A DNA stretch of 64,000 bases. Origin: Cryptomeria japonica. Taxonomy: Eukaryota; Streptophyta; Pinopsida; Cupressales; Cupressaceae. The stretch is taken from NCBI RefSeq assembly GCF_030272615.1, contig NC_081405.1:476104008-476168007 (forward strand), read 5' to 3'. Both the position numbers and the translations under genes were made by a program. How positions within the stretch are numbered: the stretch's first letter is position 1; each line of letters begins with the position of its first letter. Below are positions 1 to 10,984 of this stretch, in pieces. The notes under the pieces were generated by a model that was given only the letters and a program-made list of their open reading frames with translations, was not told the DNA's origin and did no database searches.

Positions 1-316
1 CTAATTATCCTATGCACTTGAAAGCAAAAAATGAACAAACTTAAAATTATTATTGTATTTATTTTTGACAAAACATTCTTCTTGCCATAGTTAAGAATAC
101 ATTATCATGATCAGTGCCTTATCCTTTGGGCTAGACATTAGATGAACCATTATTACAATATAAAATATGCATAGTTTGTACCATCCTTTGCCTTATATGA
201 TTGATACCTAATTCGAGTCACAACATGAAATGAATTTCATAGTTATATCTTGATTCTTACTCTCTACATAGAGCCTCTTTGAATAAGATTAGAAAATTTA
301 ATCTCCTACTTCAGAA
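1..316. repeat. Dispersed direct repeat, copy 1 (cut by window edge)
   Basis: This stretch recurs at 949-1265 with small differences, an offset of 948 bp. The shared part starts with ctaattatcctatg and ends near an 'agaag' at about 316. The left edge may be cut by the window. I see no coding frame, terminal inverted repeats or target duplication. It could be two units of a long tandem repeat (unit about 948 bp) or two direct terminal repeats of a short element. Confidence 0.85.
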
Positions 317-948
317 GAAGCTAAAAATCATTCAAACTAATCAACATAGTGAAGAGATATGAATCAAAAGCCCTTGATTTTATTGATTCATATCAAACTC
401 TGGATAACAAGAAGAGAGAAACAACATAGAAATCATAGAATTGGATTTAAAAATGTTTATATCTTGTATAACATGGGTGCATATCCTTTGCAAAAATTTA
501 CTGCAAATGGAACATGACACAAAATCATAATATTGCATCACAAACCTATGAACACTTTTGCATGCTATTCACCTTCGGTGAAAAAAAGTACACTAGCCTC
601 AAGTTGTATGAGTTATATTTTTCCTCAAGGAAGAAGAAGAAAAAAAGGGCCTTGACTCTCCTCTTATAGAAAAATTGAGGATGCAACAAGCTTCGGGCCT
701 TTTACAATATAAAAAATTAGGTGACTGTCTAACAAAGTAATGACTAGGGATAAGGAACTAATCACCCTCTCTACACTTCAAATTCTATTAAACGTAGGTG
801 GGTATCCCTTATACTAGCAACTTTGAAATTTTCTCATCTTATGTGATGCTACAATAGATGTTTTCTTGTACTACTATGTGAATCAGGGAATCTCTAAACT
901 TCACATGATGTGGCCTTAATCCTTATATAATTCTGATCACAATGACAA
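317..948. other. Unique part between the two repeat copies, no gene seen
   Basis: AT-rich sequence between the two repeat copies. I find no open frame, no PBS-like sequence after copy 1 and no polypurine tract before copy 2, so an LTR element reading is not supported. Confidence 0.5.
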
Positions 949-1265
949 CTAATTATCCTATGTACTTGAAAGCAAAAAATGAACAAACTTAAAATCATTA
1001 TCGTATTTATTTTTGACAAAACCTTCTTCTTTCTATAGTTAAGAATACATTATCATGATCAATGCCTTATCCATTGGCCTAGACATTAGATAAACCACTA
1101 TTACTATATAAAATATGCATAGTCTACACCATCCTTTCCCTTATATGATTGATACCTAATACTAGTCACAACATGAAATGAATTTCACAGTTGTATCTCA
1201 ATTCCTACTCTCTACATAGAGCCTCTTTAAATAAGATTGTCAAATTTAATCTCCTACTTTAGAAG
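949..1265. repeat. Dispersed direct repeat, copy 2
   Basis: Second copy of the 1-316 repeat, with scattered substitutions and a short indel. The similarity stops at about 1265, after which the sequence is unrelated to the interval that follows copy 1. Confidence 0.85.
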
Positions 1266-2592
1266 TGTTTTCACGGGGATTTGCACTCGATGCAAGCTTG
1301 AATTTACTGCCATCCTGTGAAACATTGGAATACTCTCAGGTTGTGGGTATCCTATTATGAGAGAATACTTCCGGATTATAGGCCGACTTCCTATTTGATC
1401 ACCTAAAACTTAACCAAATTTATGAGAAAATGGGATAGAAGGATATGCATAAGCTAAAAACTGCTGCTAGACAGTTGATCCACCAAAAAATAAGAATGAT
1501 TCAAAATGCTCATAAACTCACAAGATACCTCAAACAATAAAACTATTTGACTCACAAATCACATACACATGCCTGCAAAAAATGATTCTGATGAAAGGTT
1601 TTAGCTTTTTTATGGTCATAAAAAGGAAAACAAGTAGCTTTCACAATTTTAAATGCAATAGAACAACAAACTCATCCACAAACTTGCACACTGACATGCT
1701 ATGTCTGAATTAAGTACAAAAGGAATAAAGAAAAAGTAAAGGATTTCAAGATGAAATCACAATATTTTTTACAATTTATTCACAAATGATGCTCAAACAC
1801 AGAAAAATTAAGAAGGAATAAAGCTTATTTTATTGATAATTAGGAGCTATCTACATTACAAATCTAGAAAAACTCATAAGGAAATGAGTTACCAAAGTCT
1901 GTAAAACTGCTACTAGACAAGTACCAAACTCCATAACTAGAGAATAATGAGTGAGAAAAAGTCACTTATACAACAAGCTTGCCAAATTCAAATTTTTAAT
2001 TTTGGCTCCAAAATGAATGACCTTCAAGCCCTTTCTCAAATCAAGGACTTAAATAAAAGATAACTCCCCTCAAATTGCAAAAGAGAAGTCAAAATAAATA
2101 CAAACTCCTTGACTCAGATGCAACTGAAAATCCCTTAAAATGAGGGATGAAACTGACTGAAACAAAGAGTTAAGAGCCTACAAATCCTCTTTTACTCATA
2201 CTCCATCCATTAGGATTCTTTTTCTGAAATTAAACTGATGATTAGGTGACAAATAACCTACTTTAACTCTACTTGTTTATAAATTAAAAACTCAATTACA
2301 CTTTCAAACTCTACTTTTGTATTTTCCAAAATATCTATTACTCAAAGTGACTATCAATTATCACTTGAGTAAAGATTTACAATTTTAAATTGAATGCAAA
2401 AATAAAAGGAGTGTTAATAAAGAACCCTAAAAGTTTTTTGACTGATATTTCCATAAGTGTTAATCAAACACTTAATGCAAAACACAAGGAAAGCCACGAT
2501 TTAGAATAAAGCTTTTATTTTGAACAAAATAAAAATAAAAAGGGCTCTTTGTTTTTATCGGGCTTCACACTAGGGTTCTAATCCTAAAACCA
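1266..2592. other. AT-rich non-coding stretch
   Basis: No open frame of note on either strand and no recognisable repeat. Short poly-A and poly-T runs are common. I see nothing that supports a gene or a mobile element. Confidence 0.5.
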
Positions 2593-2976
2593 AAAACAAA
2601 AAGATGAATACTTTTCATCTTTCTCATATCTTGTTTATTACTCCGAATGGAAGGCCACCGACATGATGGTTTCTACTAGAAAAATACTTCATAACATTTG
2701 TGATGACTTACAAAGAGTTCTCTTCAGGGAAATGCAAGGTAAGTTTGCAATGTATATCAGATTTAGTCCTTATATTCCACTAACATTTTTGTATCTACAT
2801 CTTATTCACTATTCTTATCTTGTATAAAACTCCATCTATTATTATTCTTTGTCTTGCAACTAGGCTTGGTTCGGGCTTAGATTTTTGTGATTGCGTGGTA
2901 TTTTGCAGATTTTGAAGACAATGTAGTTCTCGGACTGGTGAACTTTCCACAAAATCCACGAATTGGGTTTATGTGA
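2593..2976 (+). pseudogene. Possible two-exon protein-coding remnant, unknown product
   Basis: An open frame (2593-2738) ends at a strong plant-like donor, AAG|GTAAGT. A 170-bp T-rich intron-like stretch (2739-2908) ends in TTTTGCAG, and the same reading phase continues from 2909 to a TGA at 2974-2976. The first in-frame ATGs are at 2663 and 2666, giving about 48 residues with motifs such as DDLQRVLFREMQ and VLGLVNFPQNPRIG. Composition looks protein-like and unlike the surrounding AT-rich DNA. I do not recognise the family. No upstream exon or promoter is evident, so it is either a fragment of a host gene or a chance arrangement. Confidence 0.3.
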
Positions 2977-3438
2977 AATTTAATGGGTTTTTTTTCTAAT
3001 TGATGCCTTCAAAATTATGTAAAATAATTAGCTAATTTGGAATCTTGGTTTTTGAGAAATGATCAAAACACGTGACTATATTTACAGTATTTTTTTCAAC
3101 TATAGAATCTTGTGTCATTTGATAAGTCTGTGATTGTTTTTGTGAAAATACTACAATAGTTGAACTTAGAGGTCGCAAGAAGAAGCCTTACTCATCGTTT
3201 ACATGCCAAGATGTCTTTTTCTCAAAAAATAAGATCTACATGGAATTTACAGAATAAACACATAGAAGCATGCCTTGAACTTATGAGTTGCTTTTGCTTA
3301 TTCTTTACCATTCCTTCATGGTGGGTCTCTCTGAGTACTACTCCATTCATGTAACATATGCATCATTGTAGAATGAACTGCTCTTACTTAAGATTCACAT
3401 TGTTTCATATTGTCTATTGTCATGCCTGCACCATTGTG
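2977..3438. other. Flank of element E1, no gene seen
   Basis: AT-rich sequence. A 64-codon frame at 3160-3354 has no supporting feature. The last five bases, 3434-3438 (TTGTG), are the left copy of the E1 target-site duplication. Confidence 0.5.
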
Positions 3439-4232
3439 TGTTAGGATTATTGATAGTCCCAAATATACTGAGAGGGGGGTGAATCAATATCTAACCGGTT
3501 AACAATATATTTAACCTTATTAAGTATTTTGCATTCCAAAATATTGTGCCGATAAATAAGAATTAATGCAGCAAATAGGAACAATAAAGATAGCATATAA
3601 AACACACCATAACACAAGATGTTTAATGAGGAAACCCAGTGTGGGAAAAAAATCGGTGGGATTTGTGACCCACAATATTCACTCACTGGCCAATGAATAA
3701 ATATTACTTACAATGAGGGGCCTGCACATGCAAGAAGGCAAACTGCCTAGAGCTCACTACTCAATATATAAAATGGAAGTCTCATTGACTTAAAAAATGG
3801 ATTATGAAAATCCAATACAATGTACTGCTTCAAATCAGCATCAACTATGCCAGGTTCACTACCGGTTGAAGCTCATACTATAACCATAAACCTTATACAA
3901 AATCTGCCTTTATTATTTGCTCATTCCTATCTCATCTCCTATTCCATCCTCTATATCATCCTATATCAAAATGATTTACAAGATCTCATACATATATGAG
4001 TCTATTACAATATTCCATGTTAGCTTTACAAAAGATTTTACAATTAAATACAATAAACAAAAGTCTATTTCTATCGACTGGGGTGTCGGTATGCATTGTT
4101 GCCATTGTCGGTGCTTGTCGGTGGTTTCCCAGGTTGAATGTCGGGTGGTTCCTGAAGGTTGCTAGTAGGTTTCTGGTAGGTTGCCATCAATTACAACACC
4201 ATCATTTCTCACTAGAGTGTAGAATGACAACA
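3439..4232 (-). repeat. E1 3' LTR
   Basis: This 794-bp LTR aligns with 15007-15822. Read on the minus strand it starts TGTTGTCATTCT and ends AATCCTAACA. Near its end is the C-run GATTCACCCCCC with CTCTCAGTAT, shared with the other Copia-like LTRs in the window. Further in is a module around GGTTTTTTTCCCACACTGGG. Confidence 0.92.
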
Positions 4233-4400
4233 ATCTCCCCCTTTGGCATTGATGGCAACACTCATGAGAAAAATCCAAAAACTCTTTCCAAAAATGAAGT
4301 CCAAAAATTTACCAAAAAGATGTGCTCCCCCTGAGTAGATGATCTTCTTTGAATAGCCATTTTTCTCTATCCACTACTCCCCCTTTGACATCAATGACAA
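4233..4400 (-). promoter_or_regulatory. E1 polypurine tract and two internal look-alikes
   Basis: On the minus strand GCCAAAGGGGGAGAT directly abuts the 3' LTR start, as a plus-strand DNA priming tract should. Two further GGGGGAG motifs lie at about 4324-4331 and 4375-4388. The same three-motif order occurs beside the E10 LTR and, with different spacing, beside the E4 LTR. Confidence 0.75.
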
Positions 4401-4435
4401 AGGTTGTCAAAAAACTATCAAACGAGTGCAAAATT

Positions 4436-5236
4436 TCACCTTAAGGTTTGTAACTGGTTAGTTACATTCTGAAATATATCAGCCAAAACCAAGTTTAAAC
4501 TCTACATGAATCTGTTGCTATCATTCATGATTGCCTCAGTTCATTGGATCGTGCTAGTAAGATGATGCATATGATCCTCTGGTGATCTTTCTCCTTGAAT
4601 TAATGCCTTAGAGATCTCATTTCTCAAAGAGATAAGGTTATCCAATTTAGGACTAAGTTTATACTTCATCTCTTTGGCATTTGCCTTGATCCTTTCTTTT
4701 TCCTTCTCAAATTTCTCCAACTTTTCCTCAAATCCTGCTATTTCTTACTCAATAACTAATATAGGTTTAGATGAACCAATGATGTTATCAGCTATATCAT
4801 CAATTTCCTTTTGTACTCTGCTTATTTCCTTTTCAATGTCCTGGGTCAATAGATGTGGCTTGCATGTTTCTCTGTACAGTTCCTTATACTCCAAAATTAT
4901 TGTATTCAGTGTCAGTAAATGTGTGTTAATATGTTCAGAGCATTTCTTTATTGTCTCCTCAAAGAATTTTTCTTTTTCTTTTTCCATTTTCTCTTTGGAT
5001 GTATCCTCATTTACCTTATCCACTGCTATTACATTTCCAACAATAAATTTAGACAATGTGTCTAACTGTCCTAAAGAATCCTTTACATTATCTTAAGAAT
5101 AGGTATTGTATCATCAATTGACTTGTAGGACAATACATTACAATCAGTTATCTTCTTAATTGAGTCGAGAAGTACCTCTGTCATATTAGTGGGTCTGAAT
5201 TTAGATGTCTGCCCAACTACCTTTATTATTGTAGGG
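4436..5236 (-). pseudogene. E1 3'-proximal coiled-coil protein frame, broken
   Basis: Read leftward from about 5236, the frame is rich in E, K, D and L with a heptad-like pattern typical of a long coiled coil (for example the stretch around KEKMEKEKEKFFEETIKK). It ends at a TGA at 4436-4438. At least one frameshift lies near 5090 and stops fall near 4742, 4548 and 4500. The same protein is seen in E10 (61579-62172, minus), where about 142 codons are uninterrupted. Conservation in a second copy shows it was a real product of this family. I do not recognise it. It may be the C-terminal part of the ORF1 protein separated from it by ORF2. Confidence 0.6.
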
Positions 5237-6180
5237 TGAATATTTTGTCACCAGCGTACTAATGACAAAATATATAGTTCACACAATGTTATGATAAGAA
5301 ATTAATCTCTCCTCTCATCAAGGGGAGGTTCCCAATGAAATTTGTCCTCTAATTAATAAGAAATTAAATTTGTGGGTTGGTGTTGGGCATATAACTCTCT
5401 TTTTTTAGAGTTTATGTATTCTCCCTTCACCTAGTTACAATTTCTCTACCTCTTCAGATACTTAAAGAAAAGAACTATTAATATACCAAACTACACCAAG
5501 AGTTACTATTAAGCAGCACAAAGTCTCCTTTATGGTAACACTAATTCACACTAATCGTTACAAATTAAACAATTAGAAACTTAGCTTAAAGCTCAAAGTC
5601 TTCAAGTATAGATTTATAATCCATTAAACTACAAATAACCACAACAATACAAAGCTTACCACAAGTTACTTAATTTATCAGCAGATTTCTCAAGTATGGT
5701 AAGAGCACAAAGTCTAATTTGCAAGATTTGAGAGCTTTGTAACCATGTAGTAATATCTTAATGATCAAAGAAGTAAAGATAATATAGATTCAAAGGACAT
5801 AGGAACATCAAATTTATATAAATGAGTTTATTGATACAACACAAAGTTTGTAATCAACAAAACTATTTTCTTTATTCGTTTGATAGGATTTTCACCACAA
5901 AAAGCCCAAAGTCTTAGTTGGGATAAAAAATCTGCAGAGTTTTGCTAAGCATGAAAAGGATAAAATATTTACAAAAAGGTCCTCCTTATATAGGAAAAGA
6001 AGTTGAGAAAAATGTGGGCACAGTTGACTTATTCAACTGCACAGTCCCATTTTACTACAACTACTACATAAAGAAAACATGCAGCTCCACAAAAATTGAC
6101 AACATTTATCGGTGCAACCACATGATGAAAGGACGCCAGGAGGGGGAACTTCATTCTTGATTCCCCTCTCCATTGGAATT
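5237..6180. other. Non-coding gap inside E1 with a perfect hairpin
   Basis: About 0.94 kb between the coiled-coil frame and the end of ORF2. At its left edge, ATATTTTGTCA (5240-5250) and TGACAAAATAT (5263-5273) form a perfect 11-bp inverted repeat around a 12-base loop. A minus-strand CTATATAAGG at about 5988-5999 looks like a TATA box, and a purine-rich tract (minus) lies at 6159-6180. These hint at an LTR-like segment, but no partner copy exists in the window. Confidence 0.45.
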
Positions 6181-9100
6181 CTAGAAATATTTGAATTTAG
6201 CAAGGATGGCTTTCATTTCTACTTTTTTCGGCATCAAGGTAGAACTTGTGATGATTTGGACGCGGGACATTGCATCTTGAATCTTCATGTGTTTCTTTTT
6301 AACATCTTTCAACATGGATGTGAGGACTTCAAAGATGATTTGAATTTCTAACAGTTTATCAAATGTATTAAGAGAGAAATCTTGTCCTGTGCATTGATCC
6401 ATCAAAGAAAGGAATTCTTGTATGACAACTTGAGCAATGACGAGATTTTGATCACCATCATATAAATAGAAAGGGAGATCACCAACTTTAGAAAAAATAA
6501 GGTCAACCTCGTCGTCACCTTCTTTCTTTTCCTGGTCCAGCTCTGCAATCATTAACTTCATTGTCTCTTGTTTATAAGACAACAAAGACAAGATTTGAAT
6601 GTACTTCTCCCTTGTAGGAATTACCTTATTCTCAACCAGGACATCTATTCTGAAGTCCTCCATTTTGCTCCACAAGGTAGTACTTTTCACAACCTCCTCA
6701 ATCTCCTGTGATAAAGAGGTTTTGAGTCCTTGCATCCGACTCTGGACTACTTCATAATTAGACAATAGTTCCACTGTTGAGCTCAAAAGATGAGAGCCTT
6801 CTAATATTATCCTTGAAATCCACTCATCCATCACTCGGCCTTTAGCTCCCACCTATTCAATCTTCTTGAGAGCTTTGGTATCTTTTGAAGATCCTATAGG
6901 CTCTATCTCTTGAGAAGATTGTGTGACCTTTAGAAGAATGTTGGTCAGGTGTTCACATTTATGTTTGAAGATATTTTTCTCATCCCTCTCTTGATCCAAT
7001 CTTGTCAATAAAGAATTAAGGGTTGTCTGAGAATCTAATTTCACACTCTCATGTGTTTCCACCCCGAGCTCTATGACCTGCATGGTATAATCTTCAGATT
7101 GTATGTTGCCTTTGTCCTTGTTTGATAATGGCACCATAAATTCAGCATATTTCCTCTTGGAAGATAGGTCTACTACTACCTGAGATACTATCTTTGGCTT
7201 TTTCATTCCCTTAGGCTTTGGAGGAACTAAAAGTTCAAAGTCAAACTCATCTGGAGATATCACCTATTTTTTCCTCTTAGGGGTCACTACTTCCATCCAG
7301 GGGGGTAGTTTTGGATTGGCTAATGGAGTAGTAGCTCCTTGCTGCTTTGGAGTTGAAGCTTTGGAAATAGGTTGATTGGAACTTGGAGCGGTCTTGAGTG
7401 TTACTGAGGGTGCTGATATTGAGGCATCTAGTGGAACATTTGTTGCTGCTACCTCTTTAGTTACAGATGGAAGAGTGGAGGGTGATGTGAATGTAACTTC
7501 AGCACTTACCAATGGAGGAATTGTTGTGGTGGGGATACTAGTGATGGGTAAATATATTGAATCCTATTTTGTAAGTGCATCTTGCAAGGTCTCATTAAAA
7601 TCCATCATGGTGGATTCAAAAGTAGATAAAGGGATATCATCTAAATTAGAGAAGTTGTTTATTGTAAAAACCTGACCAACGGTCTCTGATTCCATCATAC
7701 CCATACCTAGATCTCCATCTTCTTGAAAATATTCATATTCTTTATCAGAGTCAGAGTCAGAGTCAATAGAATGGATGATTACCCGTGAGGTAATCATGGC
7801 ATCAACTTCAGCTAGATGTGATACTTCTTTTGCCTGTACTTCCTCTTGTTGAGGAATTTCACCTTCTTCAACCTCCTTACCTTTTCCAACTTCACTGGTA
7901 GGTGGTTGTTCTGGCTCCTTCGCCACTACTTCCTATGATGCAAATGATGATTCACCCTTCTTCAACCCTTTAACTGTAAATTTGGTTTTGGGTCCATTAC
8001 CCTTTGATTGTATTGCAGGAGCTGAGGATAGTGCTTGTGAGTCTGCCCTTCTCTTTGTTCTTGTTTCAGTTGTTGTTGTCTTGCCCAATGGGCTATCACT
8101 ATTGTCATCATCTCCTAAAATAGTGGGAAGTTGTTTCATCCTAAGGTTCTATTTTAGTAACCAAACATTGGTGTTTGCTAAGATAGGAGAGATCCTCTGT
8201 GTAATAGATTTTCTTTCTTTCTTTGACCATTGCACAAGTGGAATTGGGGAGTTAGAAATTTTCTTCTCATAATAAATAGGGTCCACTATGTCATCTGTGT
8301 CTTGCATGGTCATTGGGATCTTAGCTAGATCCAAATTTTCAATTTGTTCTGGAGTAAGGTGGCTGAAATACATCCTTCTTATATCCTCCTCATTCTGACA
8401 ATCTACCCAAGCATCCTCAAACCTATAAACATGAGTATAAGTCCTTTTGAGTTTGTTCTTTATACCCCAAAAATCAAAATTGGTTTGGGCCTTGAATCTT
8501 CTCATGGTATTCCACTACATTTCCTCCTCCATATTTTTGGCCTTGGGATTGGTTAGCACTGAATACCTACCAATTGACTCTGGGAATTTCAGCCCAGTCT
8601 TATGTGCTTGTGATCATTTCTCATGCACACTAATCAGTTGTCTGCATAGCTCCATAAGAACAATTTTGTCTGAGGGGAACCTTGGAAGAATGAAGGGCTC
8701 ACCTAAGAAACATCCAATTCAGATATAGGTGAATGTGGGAAACTATAGAAATACACACCCAAAATGAGACACCCTGCTGTAAGTGGCCTCTGATATTCTT
8801 CTCTTCTACAGGCCTTTATCAAAAATGCACTTCCATACAATAAATAAGGCATCATTAACCCTTTTTTAATGATTACCTTATTCTTGATTGTCAGCTGGTC
8901 ATAGTACTCCCAAATGGGAACCACTCTTCTCTCACCGTTGGTAGACAAGCCTGGATATTGCCTCATTGAAGCAGCTACGTAAACCAGGTACGAGGTCATG
9001 TAAAACTTCAGTGTTACCTTGACCTCCTTGAATTGAGCACAAAGCATGTCACTGATCTGTTCTCCCCAATCAATTCTTGCGGCCCTCTTTCTGATTATAT

Positions 9101-9755
9101 TTATGTAATAAGACATCCAGCTTTGAAAATAATGAGACTCCTTTAATCCTCTCACTCTGGATAACATGGTGACCATGTCGTTATATTCCTCATTAAAATC
9201 ACTCTTGTGGAAGGACTTAGGCCATCGTGAGGTGAGGGAAGTTCTTGCAGTAGAGAGATAAATAGTATTGATCACCTTTTTGCATTTATCCTCATGTTTT
9301 TTGTAGTACTCTTGAGCACTCTCTTGAGAAATATCAGCTACTTCTTCAACAGATGAATTTTTGAAGACACTATTGAAGAATACACTGTCTAGGGTCATGG
9401 TGACATTTTGATCTTCATCTTTCACTTTCCTTGTGCTTGGATCAAAGTGATCAGCTACTGCCAGTAAAAATTCAGGATCATGAGCCGCAACTAGGAAAGA
9501 TGCATACTTATGTAGCTCAGATTTGATTAAACTGGTTAAACGTGCAGGAGCCCTTTGAACCTGGTCAAAAAATTCTTGCATATCAAGATGCCCAATTTTG
9601 GTGTCTCTGATCTCCTTAATATTTGAGTCTACTAAATTCTCTGGGTATAGATTCAAGTACCTGTCGTACTTGTATTTCATCTTTTTTGATGATGCTTTAC
9701 TTGGAGAAGGTTGTCCTGAGGAAGACTTGGGTTTGTTGTGAGAGAGCTTTGACAT
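6181..9755 (-). pseudogene. E1 ORF2: long unknown reading frame, broken
   Basis: The frame starts at an ATG at 9755 just downstream of the palindrome array. The first 350 codons (to 8703) are uninterrupted: a basic, serine-rich N-terminus (about residues 1-30), then a mainly helical region. A shift near 8700 leads to one frame from about 8505 to 6181, broken only by stops near 8147, 7930, 7562, 7264 and 6853. This part has a low-complexity acidic stretch (SDSDSDKEYE, about 7745), proline- and threonine-rich linkers with PPKPKG, and a coiled-coil-like C-terminus. The total is roughly 1190 codons. No catalytic motif of gag, protease, integrase or RT is visible. A structural or nucleic-acid-binding role is possible but unproven. 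Confidence 0.6.
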
Positions 9756-9878
9756 TCGTGCACAATGACTACATTCAACACTAATGATTAGCTATTCATC
9801 ATTATCAAAATCAATTTTTCTCAAACGGATCGAAAAACAGGACTCAAAACAAGCTTAGGAGTAAAACTGCCAAAAACA
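9756..9878. other. Leader between palindrome array and ORF2
   Basis: Short AT-rich segment separating the ORF2 start codon from the first, decayed palindrome. No promoter motif is obvious. Confidence 0.3.
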
Positions 9879-10291
9879 GCAGGTCAGGGAAAAAAGTCCG
9901 ACATGCTCTTTTGAAAACAAAAATTGCACATCAGACTTTAAAGTTTGAAGTGCAAATAAAAACATCTTGATCTGCACATCGGACTTTAAAGTCTGATGTG
10001 CAATCTTGTGAAAGGGTTATCAACACATCGAACTTTAAAGTCCGATGTGCAATCTTTTGAAAGGGTTATCAACACATCGGACTTTAAAGTCTGATGTGTC
10101 AAACTGGGGAAAAACATTAACACATCAGACTTTAAAGTCTGATGTGTAGGGGAAAAACATCAAACAAGCACATCGGACTTTAAAGTCCAATGTGCTTCCT
10201 AAAAAATATTTAAAGGCACATCGGGCTTTAAAGTTTGATGTGCTTCCTAGAAAAGATTTAAAGGCACATCGGACTTTAAAGTCTGATGTGC
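9879..10291. repeat. Palindrome array A: eight 28-bp dyads at 48-49 bp spacing
   Basis: Eight near-perfect 28-bp palindromes start at 9926, 9974, 10023, 10072, 10120, 10168, 10216 and 10264. A ninth decayed copy lies at 9879-9906. The shared centre is GACTTTAAAGTC, with arms CACATC and GATGTG. Centre-to-centre distances are 48 or 49 bp throughout. The copy at 10120-10147 is a perfect palindrome over all 28 bases. The 20-bp spacers resemble one another in pairs (aaagggttatc; tagaaaagatttaaag), which shows tandem duplication. Most mismatches between arms are C-to-T or G-to-A changes, several in CG context. Confidence 0.95.
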
Positions 10292-10554
10292 TTACTAAGG
10301 GGAAAGACAACTGGTTGACAAGAACGAAAAACCCGGAAAGAAAACAAAACCCTGCCTCTTCTGCTTCACTGATGATGGAAAAAGATCCGATAATGGAGCA
10401 AGGAAAATCTAAATCATGACGAGTAAAAGCAAAGAAGGGCACGTGGAGAAGAAGACAAACCACAATGAAAACCCAAAACGCAAAAAATTAACTTTTAAAA
10501 AGATTTTTAACAAACCCTAATAGCAATTAAATGTGGCATTAATACAACACATAG
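10292..10554. other. Gap between the two palindrome sub-arrays
   Basis: 263 bp without any palindrome. The distance between the flanking palindrome centres, 293 bp, is close to six array periods. No gene is supported; short frames here on both strands are chance. Confidence 0.5.
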
Positions 10555-10813
10555 TTGCATGTCGGGCTTTAAAGTCTGACATGCAAGCTAGAAACACTTG
10601 CACGTCAGACTTTAAAGTTCGACATGCAAGCTATAGGCAAATCACCCACAATTCAGACTTTAAAGTCCAAATTGCAGGCTAAGACAAACTACAGTTCGGA
10701 CTTTAAAGTCCAAACTGCAAGCAGGAAAACCACAAATACATACCGGACTTTAAAGTCCGAAGTGTATTTGTAACAAAGAACCATGCAGTTCAGACTTTAA
10801 AGTCTGAACTGCA
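10555..10813. repeat. Palindrome array B: six dyads with one core and changing arms
   Basis: Six palindromes lie at 10555-10586, 10597-10630, 10649-10674, 10692-10717, 10733-10770 and 10784-10813, with centres 43-48 bp apart. All keep the core ACTTTAAAGT or a near variant. The outer arms differ from copy to copy, and both arms change together: GCATGTC/GACATGC, CAATTC/AAATTG, CAGTTC/AAACTG, CAAATACA/TGTATTTG, GCAGTTC/GAACTGC. The last is perfect over 30 bases. Matched change in both arms means the dyad itself, not the arm sequence, has been maintained or created. Confidence 0.93.
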
Positions 10814-10984
10814 AGTAAAACTGCAAACTTAAGGAACAAGGAAAACAATAAAATCGAAAAGAAAAGAACGAAACAAACTAATTGACCAAGTCGATTAAGC
10901 TCTCCCAGAGACCATAAGGTATGAAATGGACTAGTTTCATAGGGTTGCCTCATGATTTTGGCCATGCTAAAATTGAGGACAACA

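Noticed and set aside
4674-5096. 140-codon plus-strand frame
   Set aside because: It is the antisense shadow of the coiled-coil frame, whose reading direction is supported by E10.
5230-6153. A second LTR (3' LTR of an inner minus-strand element carrying ORF2)
   Set aside because: TG...CA ends and a purine tract can be drawn, but no matching LTR, PBS or duplication exists near 9760-11000.
9926-10291. CRISPR-like array (28-bp palindromic repeats, about 20-bp spacers)
   Set aside because: The spacers resemble one another, the repeats sit inside a plant retrotransposon, and there are no cas genes. It is a palindromic satellite.
10125-10463. Open frames on both strands across the palindrome array
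   Set aside because: They arise because the palindromes repeat the same codons (SDFKVRCA-like text) on both strands; no start context or family similarity.
9926-10813. microRNA precursors or MITEs
   Set aside because: Each dyad is only 26-38 bp with almost no loop, too short for a miRNA precursor. There are no target duplications around individual units.
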